Below, piece after piece: positions 29,212 through 38,968 of a DNA stretch of 64,000 bases (position 1 is its first letter; every line of letters starts with the position of its first letter). The DNA is taken from the NCBI RefSeq assembly GCF_003202205.1, contig NZ_PDOG01000003.1, forward strand, positions 509,403 through 573,402, read 5' to 3'. Made by a program: the position numbers and the translations under genes. Source of the DNA: Halomonas sp. LBP4. Its GTDB lineage: Bacteria; Pseudomonadota; Gammaproteobacteria; Pseudomonadales; Halomonadaceae. Under the pieces are notes generated by a model, which saw only the letters and a list, made by a program, of their open reading frames with translations, was not told the DNA's origin and did not search any database.

Positions 29212-29973
29212 ATGACCATGTCCGATACCCCATCCGCCGCCGGTAACGCCCCCGGCGCCGAGGAGCGCCTCTCCAAGCGCCTGGCGCGGCTGCTTTCCTG
29301 CTCGCGTCGCGAGGCGGAGCAGTACATCGCCGGTGCCTGGGTGCTGGTCGACGGCCGGGTCGTCGAGGAGCCGCAGTTCAAGGTCGGCGACCAGCGTGTC
29401 GAACTGGCTCCCGGGGCCAGGGCGGAGGCGATTCCCCCGGCCACCCTGCTGTGCCACTGCCCGCCCGACCACGACGCGGCCGATGGCGCCGCCCTGGCCA
29501 GGTCGCGGATCACCCCGGCCACGCACTGGGGGGAGGACCCCAGCGGTCGGCGTCCCCTCAAGGCGCATTTCCGCGGCCTGGCCGCGATGCTGCCGCTGAT
29601 GCCGGGGGAGGGTGGGCTGCAGGTCTTCACCCAGGACCGCGGGGTGGCCAGGCGGCTCGACGAGCAGGTCGCCCGGCTGGAGCAGGAGTGGCTGGTCGAG
29701 GTGCGTGGCACCCTGCACGAGGAGCAGATGGAGGCGCTGCGGCGTGGCTCGGCGGTCCCGGGGCGACGACTGGCACCGGCCCGGGTGAGCTGGCAGAGCG
29801 AGACCCGGTTGCGCTTCGCCCTGAAGGGCATGGTCCCGGGCCAGCTCGAGGCGATGTGCACCGGGGTGGGGCTGACCGTACTGTCGGTCAAGCGGCTGCG
29901 CATCGGCGGGGTCTCCCTGGGGCGGGTGCCGATGGGCGAGTGGCGCTACCTGAAGCCCGGCGAACGCTTCTGA
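29212..29973 (+). CDS. RsuA/RluF-family pseudouridine synthase homologue, active site degenerate
   Basis: A 253-residue protein with an S4 RNA-binding domain (RLSKRLARLLSCSRREAEQYIAG, residues 19-41) followed by a pseudouridine synthase fold. The family end RIGGVSLGRVPMGEWRYL is well kept. However, where RluF has PIGRLDKDSQGLIFLTNHG this protein has PLMPGEGGLQVFTQDRG (residues 128-144), so the catalytic aspartate is gone, and the RQIRRM motif is replaced by GQLEAM (about 210-215). It probably binds rRNA without isomerising uridine. Annotated by homology only; activity doubtful. A likely -10, TACAAT, is at 29175. Confidence 0.8.
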   Translation: MTMSDTPSAAGNAPGAEERLSKRLARLLSCSRREAEQYIAGAWVLVDGRVVEEPQFKVGDQRVELAPGARAEAIPPATLLCHCPPDHDAADGAALARSRITPATHWGEDPSGRRPLKAHFRGLAAMLPLMPGEGGLQVFTQDRGVARRLDEQVARLEQEWLVEVRGTLHEEQMEALRRGSAVPGRRLAPARVSWQSETRLRFALKGMVPGQLEAMCTGVGLTVLSVKRLRIGGVSLGRVPMGEWRYLKPGERF

Positions 29974-29981
29974 GGGGCGGG

Positions 29982-30056
29982 CAGGGCAATCGCCGTTACC
30001 CAAAGCGAGAGACGCCGGAACAGCCTCGAGCGTTACCGCCATCTGCGATAGCCCTG
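29982..30056. repeat. 75-bp foldback repeat, copy 1
   Basis: Starts CAGGGCAATCGC and ends GCGATAGCCCTG, which pair at 11 of 12 positions. It is 72/75 identical to the element at 52297-52371. It begins 9 bp after a stop codon. No coding potential. Confidence 0.85.
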
Positions 30057-30180
30057 GAGGGGCGGGCCACTCGCTTCCCCCTCCTGCGATCGCTATGTAT
30101 GCTGAGCGTGTTGCACCCATTGCCGCGCGGCCCAGCCGGTCGGTACCGATTCGCAGCCTGAATCCGAGAGGAGACGTCGC

Positions 30181-31179
30181 ATGCCGGAAACCTCGCAGAC
30201 TTCATTTTTCAAGGACAATCGTGCCAGGGGGCTGGCCGCGGTGGCGGTCGTGGCCGTCATCTGGGCACTGTTCGCCCAGTCCAGCGCCAGCTCCCACAAG
30301 GAGGAGCGTGAAGCCCTGGAATCCCGGCTCTCCGCCCTGGAGAGCGAGAACGAGACACTGAGTGGCCGGCTCGCCGAACGCGAGGAGGCCGAGGCGGACA
30401 TCGAAAGCCTCGAGGCGCGCCTGGCGGAGCTCCGCGACGAGCAGGAGGGCGCCGAGGCCGAACTCGAGCGGGCGCAGCTCGAGGTCGCCGCGGCCAAGGC
30501 CGAGCTCGAGGAGATGCAGGCCTCGCGTGAAACGGTGACGGCCGATGTCGAGGGGGCCGAGGCCCGCTTGAACGAAGGCCAGGAGGCGCTGGCGGCACTG
30601 CAGCAGGAGTACGACGAGACCGACCGGGCCCGGCAGGAGGCCGACCAGGCCCGCCAGGAAGCGGAAGCCGCCCGCCGGGAAGCCGAGCAGGCGCGCCAGG
30701 AGGCGGAGGCGGCCCGGCAGGAGGCCGAGCAGGGGCGTCAGGAAGCCGAGCAGGCCCGCGAGCAGGCCGCCGCCGACCTCGAGGCGCTGCAGGGCGAGAT
30801 CCAGGAGGCCGAGGCGCGTCTCGAGTCACTGGGTGACGAGATCGCCGAGCGTGAATCGCAGCGCGATGCCCTGGCCGACGAGCTCGGCCGGCTCGAGCAG
30901 CAGCGCGAGACCCTCGAGGGGCAGCTCGAGGCCGTCCGCCAGGAGCAGGGCGAGGCCGAGGAGGCCCTGCAGCAGACTCGCAGCGAGCGCGATGATCTGC
31001 TGGTGGCCATCGAGATCGGCCGCGAGGAGGTCGAGGCCATCGAGGCGGAGATCGAGCGACGCGAGGCGCAGCTCGAGCGGCTGGAATCGCAGCTCAGCGC
31101 CTGGCGCACCGAGCTGGCCGAACTGGAGGCCAACCTGCAGGCCGGCCAGGCCCTGGAGGCCGAGCAGGAGCAGGAGTGA
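30181..31179 (+). CDS. Membrane-anchored long coiled-coil protein
   Basis: A 332-residue protein with one transmembrane helix near the start (GLAAVAVVAVIWALFA, about residues 18-33) and an almost uninterrupted coiled coil of Glu/Gln/Arg/Ala repeats to the end. The stretch near residues 140-190 is nearly a pentameric repeat of RQEAE type. There are no cysteines or catalytic motifs. It resembles generic envelope spacer or SMC-like coils, and similarity searches would be dominated by composition. It stands alone between a repeat and a terminator. Confidence 0.7.
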   Translation: MPETSQTSFFKDNRARGLAAVAVVAVIWALFAQSSASSHKEEREALESRLSALESENETLSGRLAEREEAEADIESLEARLAELRDEQEGAEAELERAQLEVAAAKAELEEMQASRETVTADVEGAEARLNEGQEALAALQQEYDETDRARQEADQARQEAEAARREAEQARQEAEAARQEAEQGRQEAEQAREQAAADLEALQGEIQEAEARLESLGDEIAERESQRDALADELGRLEQQRETLEGQLEAVRQEQGEAEEALQQTRSERDDLLVAIEIGREEVEAIEAEIERREAQLERLESQLSAWRTELAELEANLQAGQALEAEQEQE

Positions 31180-31205
31180 CACCAGCGTCGAGCCGAGGAG
31201 TGCGG

Positions 31206-31235
31206 ACGGCGAGCCTGGCTCGCCGTTCGTGTTTT
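31206..31235 (+). terminator. Intrinsic terminator after the coiled-coil gene
   Basis: A perfect 9-bp stem ACGGCGAGC/GCTCGCCGT with a 3-base loop (31206-31226) followed by TCGTGTTTT. Confidence 0.65.
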
Positions 31236-31244
31236 CGGACCCCA

Positions 31245-31275
31245 TTGCGTGGCCCGGGACCCTGGCGGGTATACT
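31245..31275 (+). promoter_or_regulatory. Likely promoter of mrp
   Basis: TTGCGT (31245-31250) and TATACT (31270-31275), 19 bp apart, downstream of a terminator and 53 bp before the mrp GTG. The -10 is strong; spacing is long. Confidence 0.45.
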
Positions 31276-31327
31276 GGGCGTCTAGCCGCCATCGGCGGCC
31301 CAGCCCAACAGCATTGAGGAGCGAGTC

Positions 31328-32134
31328 GTGATCGAAGGGGTCAAGCATATCGTCGCCGTGGCATCCGGCAAGGGCGGCGTAGGCAAGTCCACCGTCACCG
31401 TCAACCTGGCGCTGGCCATGGCTGCCGAGGGCTACCGCGTGGGCATCCTCGATGCCGACATCCACGGGCCCAGCCAGGCCCAGATGCTGGGCGTGGGCGA
31501 GGGCGTGCGTCCCCAGTCCGCCGGCGAGAATCGTTTCCGGCCGCTTCAGGCCCATGGGCTCCAGGCCATGTCCATGGCCTTCATGGTCGACACCCGCGAG
31601 CCCATGGTGTGGCGCGGCCCGATGGTGGCCGGCGCCTTCCAGCAGCTGCTGACCCAGACCGCCTGGGACGACCTGGACTACCTCTTCATCGACATGCCGC
31701 CGGGCACCGGGGATATCCAGCTGACCCTGGCCCAGAAGGTACCGGTGAGCGGCGCGGTGATCGTCACCACGCCCCAGGACATCGCCCTGCTCGACGCCCG
31801 CAAGGGCATCGAGATGTTCCGCAAGGTGAACGTGCCGGTGCTGGGCGTGGTGGAGAACATGAGCCTGCATATCTGCTCGAAGTGTGGTCACGGCGAGCCG
31901 ATTTTCGGCGAGGGCGGGGGCGAGCGCATCGCCGCCGAGTACGAGACCCGGGTGCTGGGACAGCTGCCACTCACCCTGTCGATCCGCGAGCAGGTGGACG
32001 GGGGGCGACCCACGGTGGTGGCCGAGCCGGACGGCGAGGTGACGGCCAGCTTCCGCGACATGGCGCGCCAGGTGGCCGAGCAGCTCCAGGGGCAGTCACC
32101 CGAGGGGCCGACCATCTCCTTCAGCGACGATTGA
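31328..32134 (+). CDS. apbC: Mrp/ApbC family iron-sulfur cluster carrier ATPase
   Basis: Cytosolic P-loop ATPase that carries and delivers Fe-S clusters, 268 residues. The deviant Walker A is ASGKGGVGKSTVTVNLA, followed by ILDADIHGPSQ, DYLFIDMPPGTGD and the CxxC cluster site in ICSKCGHGEPIFGEGGG. The protein begins directly at the ATPase domain, lacking the amino-terminal DUF59 part of E. coli Mrp. GTG start at 31328 with GAGGAG upstream. Neighbour dcd downstream is in its usual company (mrp-dcd is common in gammaproteobacteria). Confidence 0.94.
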   Translation: MIEGVKHIVAVASGKGGVGKSTVTVNLALAMAAEGYRVGILDADIHGPSQAQMLGVGEGVRPQSAGENRFRPLQAHGLQAMSMAFMVDTREPMVWRGPMVAGAFQQLLTQTAWDDLDYLFIDMPPGTGDIQLTLAQKVPVSGAVIVTTPQDIALLDARKGIEMFRKVNVPVLGVVENMSLHICSKCGHGEPIFGEGGGERIAAEYETRVLGQLPLTLSIREQVDGGRPTVVAEPDGEVTASFRDMARQVAEQLQGQSPEGPTISFSDD

Positions 32135-32236
32135 GCAGGCCAAGGCTATCGCCGTTCATTTCCAAGCGTCCCAGAGTCGGGGCTGATCCGGGGGCAGGCC
32201 TGCGAGGAGGCGCTGTGAACCCCTCCCTGGGCGCTA

Positions 32237-32258
32237 CTTTTGCCTTCCCTGGCAAAAG
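32237..32258. other. Hairpin between mrp and dcd
   Basis: CTTTTGCC (32237-32244) pairs with GGCAAAAG (32251-32258). It lacks a downstream T-run, so it is either a weak terminator for mrp or part of an unrecognised intergenic repeat. Nothing else is evident in the 265-bp gap. Confidence 0.4.
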
Positions 32259-32399
32259 ACCTCCTCTTCGACCTGCCCCCGGCGCCCCTCTATGCATCCA
32301 GCTGCAACTGCCCTGTTGAGCAGGCAGTGACGCTCGCCGCCGGGGCCGCTATCATGGCGGCCCCGATTTCTCCTTTCGTTACCCCACCAGGACGTTCCG

Positions 32400-32966
32400 A
32401 TGAGCATCAAATCCGACAAGTGGATCCGCCGCATGGCCGAGCGGGAAGGCATGATCGAGCCCTTCGAGGCCGACCAGGTGCGCTATGTGAACGAACGTCG
32501 GGTGATCTCCTACGGGACCTCCAGCTACGGCTACGACGTGCGCTGTGCCGACGACTTCAAGGTCTTCACCAACATCCATTCGGCGGTGGTGGACCCCAAG
32601 GCCTTCGACGAGAAGAGCTTCGTCGACATCAAGGGCGACGTCTGCGTCATCCCGCCCAACTCCTTCGCCCTGGCGCGCACCGTCGAGTACTTCCGCATCC
32701 CGCGCAGCGTGCTCACCATCTGCCTGGGCAAGTCGACCTATGCCCGCTGCGGGATCATCGTCAACGTCACGCCGCTCGAGCCGGAGTGGGAAGGCCACGT
32801 GACCCTGGAGTTCTCCAATACCACCAACCTGCCGGCCAGGATCTACGCCAACGAGGGGGTGGCGCAGATGCTGTTCCTGGAGTCCGACGAGGAGTGCGCG
32901 ATCTCCTACAAGGACCGCGGCGGCAAGTACATGGGGCAGCGGGGGGTCACGCTCCCCCGCACCTGA
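32400..32966 (+). CDS. dcd: dCTP deaminase
   Basis: Converts dCTP to dUTP for dTMP synthesis, trimeric cytosolic enzyme, 188 residues, normal length. Characteristic stretches: [13 protein letters not shown] at the start, [26 protein letters not shown], the active-site [33 protein letters not shown] and the carboxyl [12 protein letters not shown]. It converges with purN over a shared terminator. Confidence 0.97.
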   Translation: MSIKSDKWIRRMAEREGMIEPFEADQVRYVNERRVISYGTSSYGYDVRCADDFKVFTNIHSAVVDPKAFDEKSFVDIKGDVCVIPPNSFALARTVEYFRIPRSVLTICLGKSTYARCGIIVNVTPLEPEWEGHVTLEFSNTTNLPARIYANEGVAQMLFLESDEECAISYKDRGGKYMGQRGVTLPRT

Positions 32967-33007
32967 CCCCGGGAGCTGTAAGCCATAAGCTTGAAGCGGT
33001 AAGAACA

Positions 33008-33047
33008 AGCGAACCCCACAGTCGCAAGGCGCGTGGGGTTCGCTTTT
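33008..33047. terminator. Bidirectional terminator between dcd and purN
   Basis: A perfect 12-bp stem AGCGAACCCCAC (33008-33019) with GTGGGGTTCGCT (33033-33044) followed by TTT; A-residues on the left side serve the other strand less well. Confidence 0.7.
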
Positions 33048-33055
33048 GACTATCT

Positions 33056-33823
<768 letters not shown>

Positions 33824-33827
<4 letters not shown>

Positions 33828-34888
33828 GCCTCGATGTTCTCCAGTTGCACCGGCTCCTCGTCGCCCTGGCGCGGGGTGATCTCGCCGATGCGGTACACGG
33901 TCTCGCCCTGGGCCTGCAGGTGGGCACGGGCCTGGTCGGCCTGGTCGGCGGGGACCACGACCACCATGCCGATGCCGCAGTTGAGCACGCGATGCATCTC
34001 GTGCGCGTCGACGTTGCCCTGCTGCCGCAGCCAGTCGAACACCGCCGGGCGGCTCCAGCTCGAGACGTCGAGGCGCGCGGCGAGGCCGTCCGGCAGCACC
34101 CGGGGGATGTTCTCCAGCAGCCCGCCGCCGGTGATGTGGGAGAGCGCATGCACGGCGACGCCGCTCTCCCGGATCAGCGACAGCAGCGGCTTGACGTAGA
34201 TACGGGTGGGCGCCAGCAGGGCGGCGCCTAGCGGCTGGCCGTCGATGGCGGTATCCAGGTCGGCACCGCTGACCTCGAGGATCTTGCGGATCAGCGAGTA
34301 GCCGTTGGAGTGCGGGCCCGAGGAGGCGAGGCCGAGCAGGACATCGCCCGCGGCGACCTTGCTGCCGTCGAGGATCTCGGACTTTTCCACCACGCCGACG
34401 CAGAAGCCGGCCAGGTCGTAGTCGCTGCCCTCGTACATGCCGGGCATCTCGGCGGTCTCGCCGCCCACCAGGGCGCATCCGGCCTGGGCGCAACCCTCGC
34501 CGATGCCGGTGACCACGTCGGCGGCGATGTCCACATCGAGCCTGCCCGTGGCATAGTAGTCGAGGAAGAACAACGGCTCCGCGCCCGCCACCACCAGGTC
34601 GTTGACGCACATCGCCACCAGGTCGATGCCGATGGTGTCGTGGCGGCCCAGCTCCATGGCCAGGCGCAACTTGGTGCCCACCCCGTCGGTGCCGGAGACC
34701 AGTACCGGCTCACGGTAGCCGGCAGGCAGCTGGCAGAGCGCACCGAAGCCGCCCAGCCCGCCCATCACCTCGGGGCGGGTGGTGCGCTTGGCCACGCCCT
34801 TGATGCGATCGACCAGGGCATTGCCGGCGTCGATGTCGACGCCGGCGTCCTTGTAGCTGAGCGAAGGGCGGGAAGTGGAATCGGTCAT
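33824..34888 (-). CDS. purM: Phosphoribosylformylglycinamidine cyclo-ligase PurM
   Basis: Fifth step of purine synthesis, forming aminoimidazole ribotide, 354 residues. Typical segments: [66 protein letters not shown], and [14 protein letters not shown]. It is the first gene of the leftward purMN pair; hda and a PerM-type permease are divergent, the common gammaproteobacterial synteny. A PurR box was not found by eye. Confidence 0.96.
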
Positions 34889-35051
34889 GACCTGTCCTGT
34901 GTAAGAATGGCTGTCGGGGCGTCGCCGGCGGCCGCTGGCCGCCGGGCAGTGGGCAAGATCGGGGCGTGAATTGTAGCATCATGATGCCGGACTGGCAGCC
35001 GTCGGCTTGCCTGCATCGCCGGGATCAGGCATCCGACGCAGGGAGGAAACG

Positions 35052-36128
35052 ATGCGCAGAGAATGGTGGCTCCTGATCGGGGCGGTGGTGCTGATATGGC
35101 TGCTGTTTCGCCTCGAGGCGATGCTGATGCCGTTCTTCGCCGGCATGATCCTCGCCTACCTGGGCGACCCCCTGGCCAATCGCCTGGAGCGATGGGGGCT
35201 GTCGCGCCCGCTGGCGGTGTGTGGCGTCTTCCTGGTGCTGGTCCTGGTTCTCGCGGTGGGGCTGCTGGTGCTGATTCCGCTGCTTGCCCAGCAGTTCCGC
35301 CAGTTCGGCCAGATGATTCCCGGCATCTTCGGCTGGATCGAGTCGGTGCTGGCCCCTCAGCTCCTGGCCTGGACCGGCCTCGACATGACCGGCGAGATCG
35401 GCAATGTCCAGGATACCCTCGCCGAGCACTGGCAGGATGCCGGTGGCTACCTGGCGCCGTTCCTGGGACAGATCGGGCGTTCCGGCATGGCCTTCGTCAC
35501 CTGGGTCACCTATGTGGCGCTGATCCCGGTCGTGACCTTCTACCTGCTGCTCGACTGGAACCGGCTGATGGTCAGCATTCGTGACCTGCTGCCGCGGGAG
35601 TGGGAGGCCGATGCGGTGCGTCTGGCGCGGCGTTGCGACGAGGTGCTCGCCGCCTTCCTGCGGGGCCAGTTGCTGGTGATGCTCTGCCTCGGGGCCATCT
35701 ACGCCGTCGGGCTGTCGCTGATGGGCGTGCGTTTCGGCGTGTTGATCGGCCTGGTCGCGGGGCTGGCGAGTATCGTGCCGTTCCTGGGGTTCATCGTCGG
35801 CATCAGCGTGGCGCTGATCGTGGCCTTCTTCCAGTTCGGCGGCTGGCTGGCGTTACTGGGCGTGGTCGTGGTGTTCTCTGTCGGCCAGGTCATCGAGAGC
35901 ACCGTGCTGCAACCCAAGCTGCTGGGCGACCGGATCGGGCTGCATCCGGTAGCGGTGATCTTCGCCGTGCTGGCGGGGGGCAACCTGTTCGGTTTCACCG
36001 GGGTCCTGCTGGCGCTGCCGGCGGCGGCAGTGATCATGGTACTCTTGCGGGAACTCAACGAGCGCTACAAGAACAGTACCTTGTACGACGACAGAACGCA
36101 CCGCACCGACGACGAGGAGTCGACATGA
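35052..36128 (+). CDS. AI-2E (PerM) family permease
   Basis: A 358-residue inner-membrane protein with about eight hydrophobic segments, of the family that includes PerM, TqsA and YdiK. Conserved region: GVLIGLVAGLASIVPFLGFIVGISVALIVAFFQ and LLGDRIGLHPVAVIFAVLAGGNLFGFTGVLLALPAAAV. I start at the ATG at 35052, after GGAGGAAAC. It overlaps hda by four bases and is conserved next to hda/purMN in pseudomonads and relatives. The substrate is unknown; AI-2 export is not implied. Confidence 0.9.
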   Translation: MRREWWLLIGAVVLIWLLFRLEAMLMPFFAGMILAYLGDPLANRLERWGLSRPLAVCGVFLVLVLVLAVGLLVLIPLLAQQFRQFGQMIPGIFGWIESVLAPQLLAWTGLDMTGEIGNVQDTLAEHWQDAGGYLAPFLGQIGRSGMAFVTWVTYVALIPVVTFYLLLDWNRLMVSIRDLLPREWEADAVRLARRCDEVLAAFLRGQLLVMLCLGAIYAVGLSLMGVRFGVLIGLVAGLASIVPFLGFIVGISVALIVAFFQFGGWLALLGVVVVFSVGQVIESTVLQPKLLGDRIGLHPVAVIFAVLAGGNLFGFTGVLLALPAAAVIMVLLRELNERYKNSTLYDDRTHRTDDEEST

Positions 36129-36826
36129 GCCGAGCACCCGCGCAGTTGCCGTTGGGCGTGGGGCTGCGTGACGATGCCACCTTCGCCAATTTCCTTTCCG
36201 GCGCCAACGCCTCCCTGGTCGACCATCTCGTCCATCAGCTCGACGACGGGGGTGAACCCTTTCTCTACCTCTGGGGCAAGCCCGGCGTGGGGCGCAGCCA
36301 CCTGCTGCAGGCGGCCTGCCATGCGGCGTCCGACCGGGACCGGCGAGCCCTCTACCTGCCGCTGGAGGAGCTGGGGCATTTCCCGCCGCTGATGCTCGAG
36401 GAGGTCGAGCGCCTGGACCTGGTGGCCATCGACGACCTGGAGCGGGTGGTCGGTCGCAAGCGCTGGGAGGAGGCGCTGTTCCACGCCTTCAACCGGCTGC
36501 GGGATGCCGGCAAGCGGCTGGTGATCGCCGGCGAGGCCGCCCCCCGACAGCTGCCGGTGCGGCTCCCCGACCTGGCCTCGCGGCTGACCTGGGGCGTGAC
36601 CTTCCAGGTCCAGGGGCTGGATGACGAGCAGCGGCTGGCGGCGCTGACGCTGCGCGCCCGGGGCCGCGGCATGCAGTTGCCCGACGAGGTCGCCCGCTAC
36701 ATCCTGCACCGCGGGCCCCGGCGGCTGGGCGAGCTGTTCGAGGCACTGGAAACCCTCGACAGCGCCTCGCTGTCGGCCCAGCGCAAGCTGACCATTCCCT
36801 TCGTCAAGCAGGCGCTGGGCTGGTAG
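36125..36826 (+). CDS. hda: DnaA regulatory inactivator Hda
   Basis: AAA+ protein that with the sliding clamp stimulates DnaA-ATP hydrolysis and so limits replication initiation, 233 residues. It has the clamp-binding start QLPLGVGLRDDATFANF, Walker A-like LWGKPGVGRSHLLQA, Walker B-like LDLVAIDDLERV, and the sensor II region ARGMQL...RDLGEL-like (RGPRRLGELFEALETLD). The start codon overlaps the permease stop. The clamp motif near the amino terminus (QLPLGV) is present. Confidence 0.95.
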   Translation: MSRAPAQLPLGVGLRDDATFANFLSGANASLVDHLVHQLDDGGEPFLYLWGKPGVGRSHLLQAACHAASDRDRRALYLPLEELGHFPPLMLEEVERLDLVAIDDLERVVGRKRWEEALFHAFNRLRDAGKRLVIAGEAAPRQLPVRLPDLASRLTWGVTFQVQGLDDEQRLAALTLRARGRGMQLPDEVARYILHRGPRRLGELFEALETLDSASLSAQRKLTIPFVKQALGW

Positions 36827-36878
36827 GCATTGTCTGATACCTGCCTGCGCTCGTCGAGGCCTCAGACGATGCCTTTGC

Positions 36879-37754
36879 TCACTCCTCCCGGCTGCACAGC
36901 CACTCGGTGTCGAAGCGGAAGGCGTTGAGAATATCGTCCTGGGTGAAGCCGTAGCCCGCCAGGGTATCCTCCCATTCCTGGGTATTGCGGTAGTCGAGCA
37001 GCACCTCGTCGAAGGCGTCGCGCAGCGTCTCCGCGTCCGGCGGGAAGGTGAAGGCCCCCCAGCTGCGCACGATCTCGCCGTCGATGACCGGGTCCTCGAA
37101 GTTCTGCACCACCTCGACCTTGGAGTCCTGGGCATCCAACTGGCTCACGGTGAGTCCCGTGCCGGCATAGGCGTCGACCTCGCCGCCGAGCAGGGTATCG
37201 ATCGCCGCCTCGTTCTCGCCGATCTGGATCACCTGGTCGTCCGGCACCCCGAGCGCTTGCATGATACCGACCTGGGTCGCCCCCTCCAGCACCGCCACGC
37301 GGATGTCGTCGCGCTCGGCGAAATCGGCATAGCCGGCGATCTCCAGCGGATTGGCCGCTCGCACCAGCAGGCCCTCGCCGTAGGAGGTGTTGGGGGCGGA
37401 GAACAGCACGCGCTCGCAGCGTGATGGACGGATGGCCATCTCGGCGGCGGCCATGTCGAAGCGACCTTCCTCGAGGCCGGGAATCAGGTCGCCGAAGGTG
37501 GTCTCGATCCATTCGATCGACTCGATGCCCAGCTCGTCCAACAGGTGCAGGGCGACCTCGGGGCCCGCCCCGCGGGGCTCTCCGTGCTCGTCGATATAGC
37601 CGTAGGGCTCCTCATTGGCCACGGCGATGCGAATGCTGCCGCGTTCGCGAATCTCCTCCAGGGTGGCGGCACTGGTATCGGCACCGGCCAGGCCGAGCAG
37701 TAGCGCCGTGATGGCCAGTCGCATCGGCCAGCCGGTTCTGCTGTCGTTGCGCAT
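36879..37754 (-). CDS. ehuB: Ectoine/hydroxyectoine-type ABC binding protein (EhuB-like), orphan
   Basis: Periplasmic family-3 solute-binding protein, 291 residues, with a signal peptide (LAITALLLGLAGADTSA). The region RGSIRIAVANEEPYGYIDEHGEPRGAGPEVALHLLDELGIESIEWIETTFGDLIPGLEEGRFDMAAAEMAIRP closely resembles EhuB, the ectoine receptor of an ABC importer. No permease or ATPase is nearby, so it either serves a transporter elsewhere or is a paralogue. A GGAGG site precedes the ATG at 37754. Exact ligand, ectoine versus an amino acid, is inference. Confidence 0.7.
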   Translation of the reverse strand: MRNDSRTGWPMRLAITALLLGLAGADTSAATLEEIRERGSIRIAVANEEPYGYIDEHGEPRGAGPEVALHLLDELGIESIEWIETTFGDLIPGLEEGRFDMAAAEMAIRPSRCERVLFSAPNTSYGEGLLVRAANPLEIAGYADFAERDDIRVAVLEGATQVGIMQALGVPDDQVIQIGENEAAIDTLLGGEVDAYAGTGLTVSQLDAQDSKVEVVQNFEDPVIDGEIVRSWGAFTFPPDAETLRDAFDEVLLDYRNTQEWEDTLAGYGFTQDDILNAFRFDTEWLCSREE

Positions 37755-37857
37755 GGGCGAACGTCCCTCCGTGGGTGATGGCCCCGAGTTTCGCCGCGGG
37801 CCTGAGAGCCTTAGGCATCAACATAGGAGACGGGGACGGCTCACGCCAGGCGGGGCC

Positions 37858-38394
37858 TCAGCGGCCGAGGTTGATCTCCAGGCGCTGGCCGCCACCCAGC
37901 GACACCTGGCGGATGATGATCCGGCGTTCGCCGCTGGCAGGGTCGACCACGCTGCCGGAGAGGTAGAACTCCCCGGCGGGAAGTCCGTCGAGGCGAAAGT
38001 GACCGTTGCCGTCGGTGCGGGTGGTATGGGTGTACTCCCGGGCCCGGGGGTCGGCGGGTTCCACGGCGCGTCCGGCCAGGGCCTGCTCGGCAGCTTCGGC
38101 GGAGTAGGTGGTCACCGGCGCCACCGAGACGATCTCGCCGGCGCCGGGGGTGCCGTTGAGGCTCAGGCGACCGCTGATGACGCCGCTGCCGGTCCTCTGC
38201 AGGGCGGCGTACTCCGCTTCGGGAAACGCCACCTGCCGGGCCACCCGGCCCGGGGCCGGACGCGCCACCCCGGGCTCGCGCTCGGTGCCGATGTCGATCA
38301 CCTCGATGCGCTCGGTCGGCGCCGGCGCGGGGGGCATGATTTCGCACCCGGTCAGCAACACGGCGAGCAGCATGACAAGAATCCAGCGTTTCAT
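37858..38394 (-). CDS. Lipoprotein with carboxypeptidase-regulatory-like beta domain
   Basis: A 178-residue lipoprotein: MKRWILVMLLAVLLTGCEIM has a clear signal and lipobox. The carboxyl part, GSGVISGRLSLNGTPGAGEIVSVAP and TDGNGHFRLDGLPAGEFYLSG, matches the carboxypeptidase-regulatory/CnaB-like beta sandwich that is found in many surface proteins. No enzyme motifs. It stands alone, with a terminator of the next leftward gene upstream. Confidence 0.7.
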   Translation of the reverse strand: MKRWILVMLLAVLLTGCEIMPPAPAPTERIEVIDIGTEREPGVARPAPGRVARQVAFPEAEYAALQRTGSGVISGRLSLNGTPGAGEIVSVAPVTTYSAEAAEQALAGRAVEPADPRAREYTHTTRTDGNGHFRLDGLPAGEFYLSGSVVDPASGERRIIIRQVSLGGGQRLEINLGR

Positions 38395-38460
38395 GATCTC
38401 TCTCCCGGTATGGTCATTCCGGGCCCGGCAGGTGGCCCAGAGCAGGGAGAGCTTAACGCA

Positions 38461-38490
38461 AAAAGGCCGCCGATCGATGATCGGCGGCCC
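38461..38490 (-). terminator. Intrinsic terminator of the phasin gene
   Basis: On the reverse strand a perfect 10-bp stem GGCCGCCGAT/ATCGGCGGCC (38466-38475 and 38481-38490) is followed by TTTTT, 45 bp after the phasin stop. Confidence 0.85.
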
Positions 38491-38534
38491 TTCGGGAGCG
38501 CTGGCCGGCGCGGGGCCGGCTCGGCTCTGTCGTC

Positions 38535-38903
38535 TTACTTGGCGACCTTGGTGGCGGTCTCTTGAACCTGCTTGACGCTCTCTTCGGTCAGCTTCTGGCT
38601 CTTCTGCACGAAGTCCTGCTGCAGGGAGGCGACCTTCTCGGCGTCGCCCTTGAGGCGCTCGGTCAGGTCCTTGGCGACCTTCTGCTGGCCTTCCATGTAG
38701 GTGCGCAGGCCTTCGGCATCCTTGACGTTCATCAGGCTGCGCAGCTGCGCCAGGCCGGTGTCGGTGTAGGCCTTGCCGGCGTCGAGCTGGGCGTTGACCA
38801 GCTTCTCGGTGTAGTCGACCGAGAGCGACGCGTAGGCGCGGGCCGGACCGAAGAACATGGACTCGAACTGCTCGGTGAACTGCTTGGTATCGAAGTTTTG
38901 CAT
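38535..38903 (-). CDS. phaP: Phasin family protein
   Basis: A 122-residue amphipathic, helical protein of the phasin family, which coats polyhydroxyalkanoate granules. Segments: FTEQFESMFFGPARAYASLSVDYTEKLVNAQLDAGKAY and QKVAKDLTERLKGDAEKVASLQQDFVQKSQKLTEES. I start at the ATG at 38903, preceded by GGAGGG; the frame stays open further upstream but across the promoter. A strong promoter sits within an inverted repeat upstream and a clear terminator downstream, so it is a monocistronic, probably highly expressed and repressed-on-demand gene. No PHA synthase in the window. Confidence 0.88.
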   Translation of the reverse strand: MQNFDTKQFTEQFESMFFGPARAYASLSVDYTEKLVNAQLDAGKAYTDTGLAQLRSLMNVKDAEGLRTYMEGQQKVAKDLTERLKGDAEKVASLQQDFVQKSQKLTEESVKQVQETATKVAK

Positions 38904-38968
38904 CGTGAAACCCTCCGGGGCTCTATGAAGTATCGGGAAGCCACACGGCGGTGTCGCGTTTCCCTTCC

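Noticed and set aside
33828..34610. Upstream open part of the purN frame
   Set aside because: It lies within purM in another frame; PurN starts at 33827 by overlap with the purM stop and by homology.
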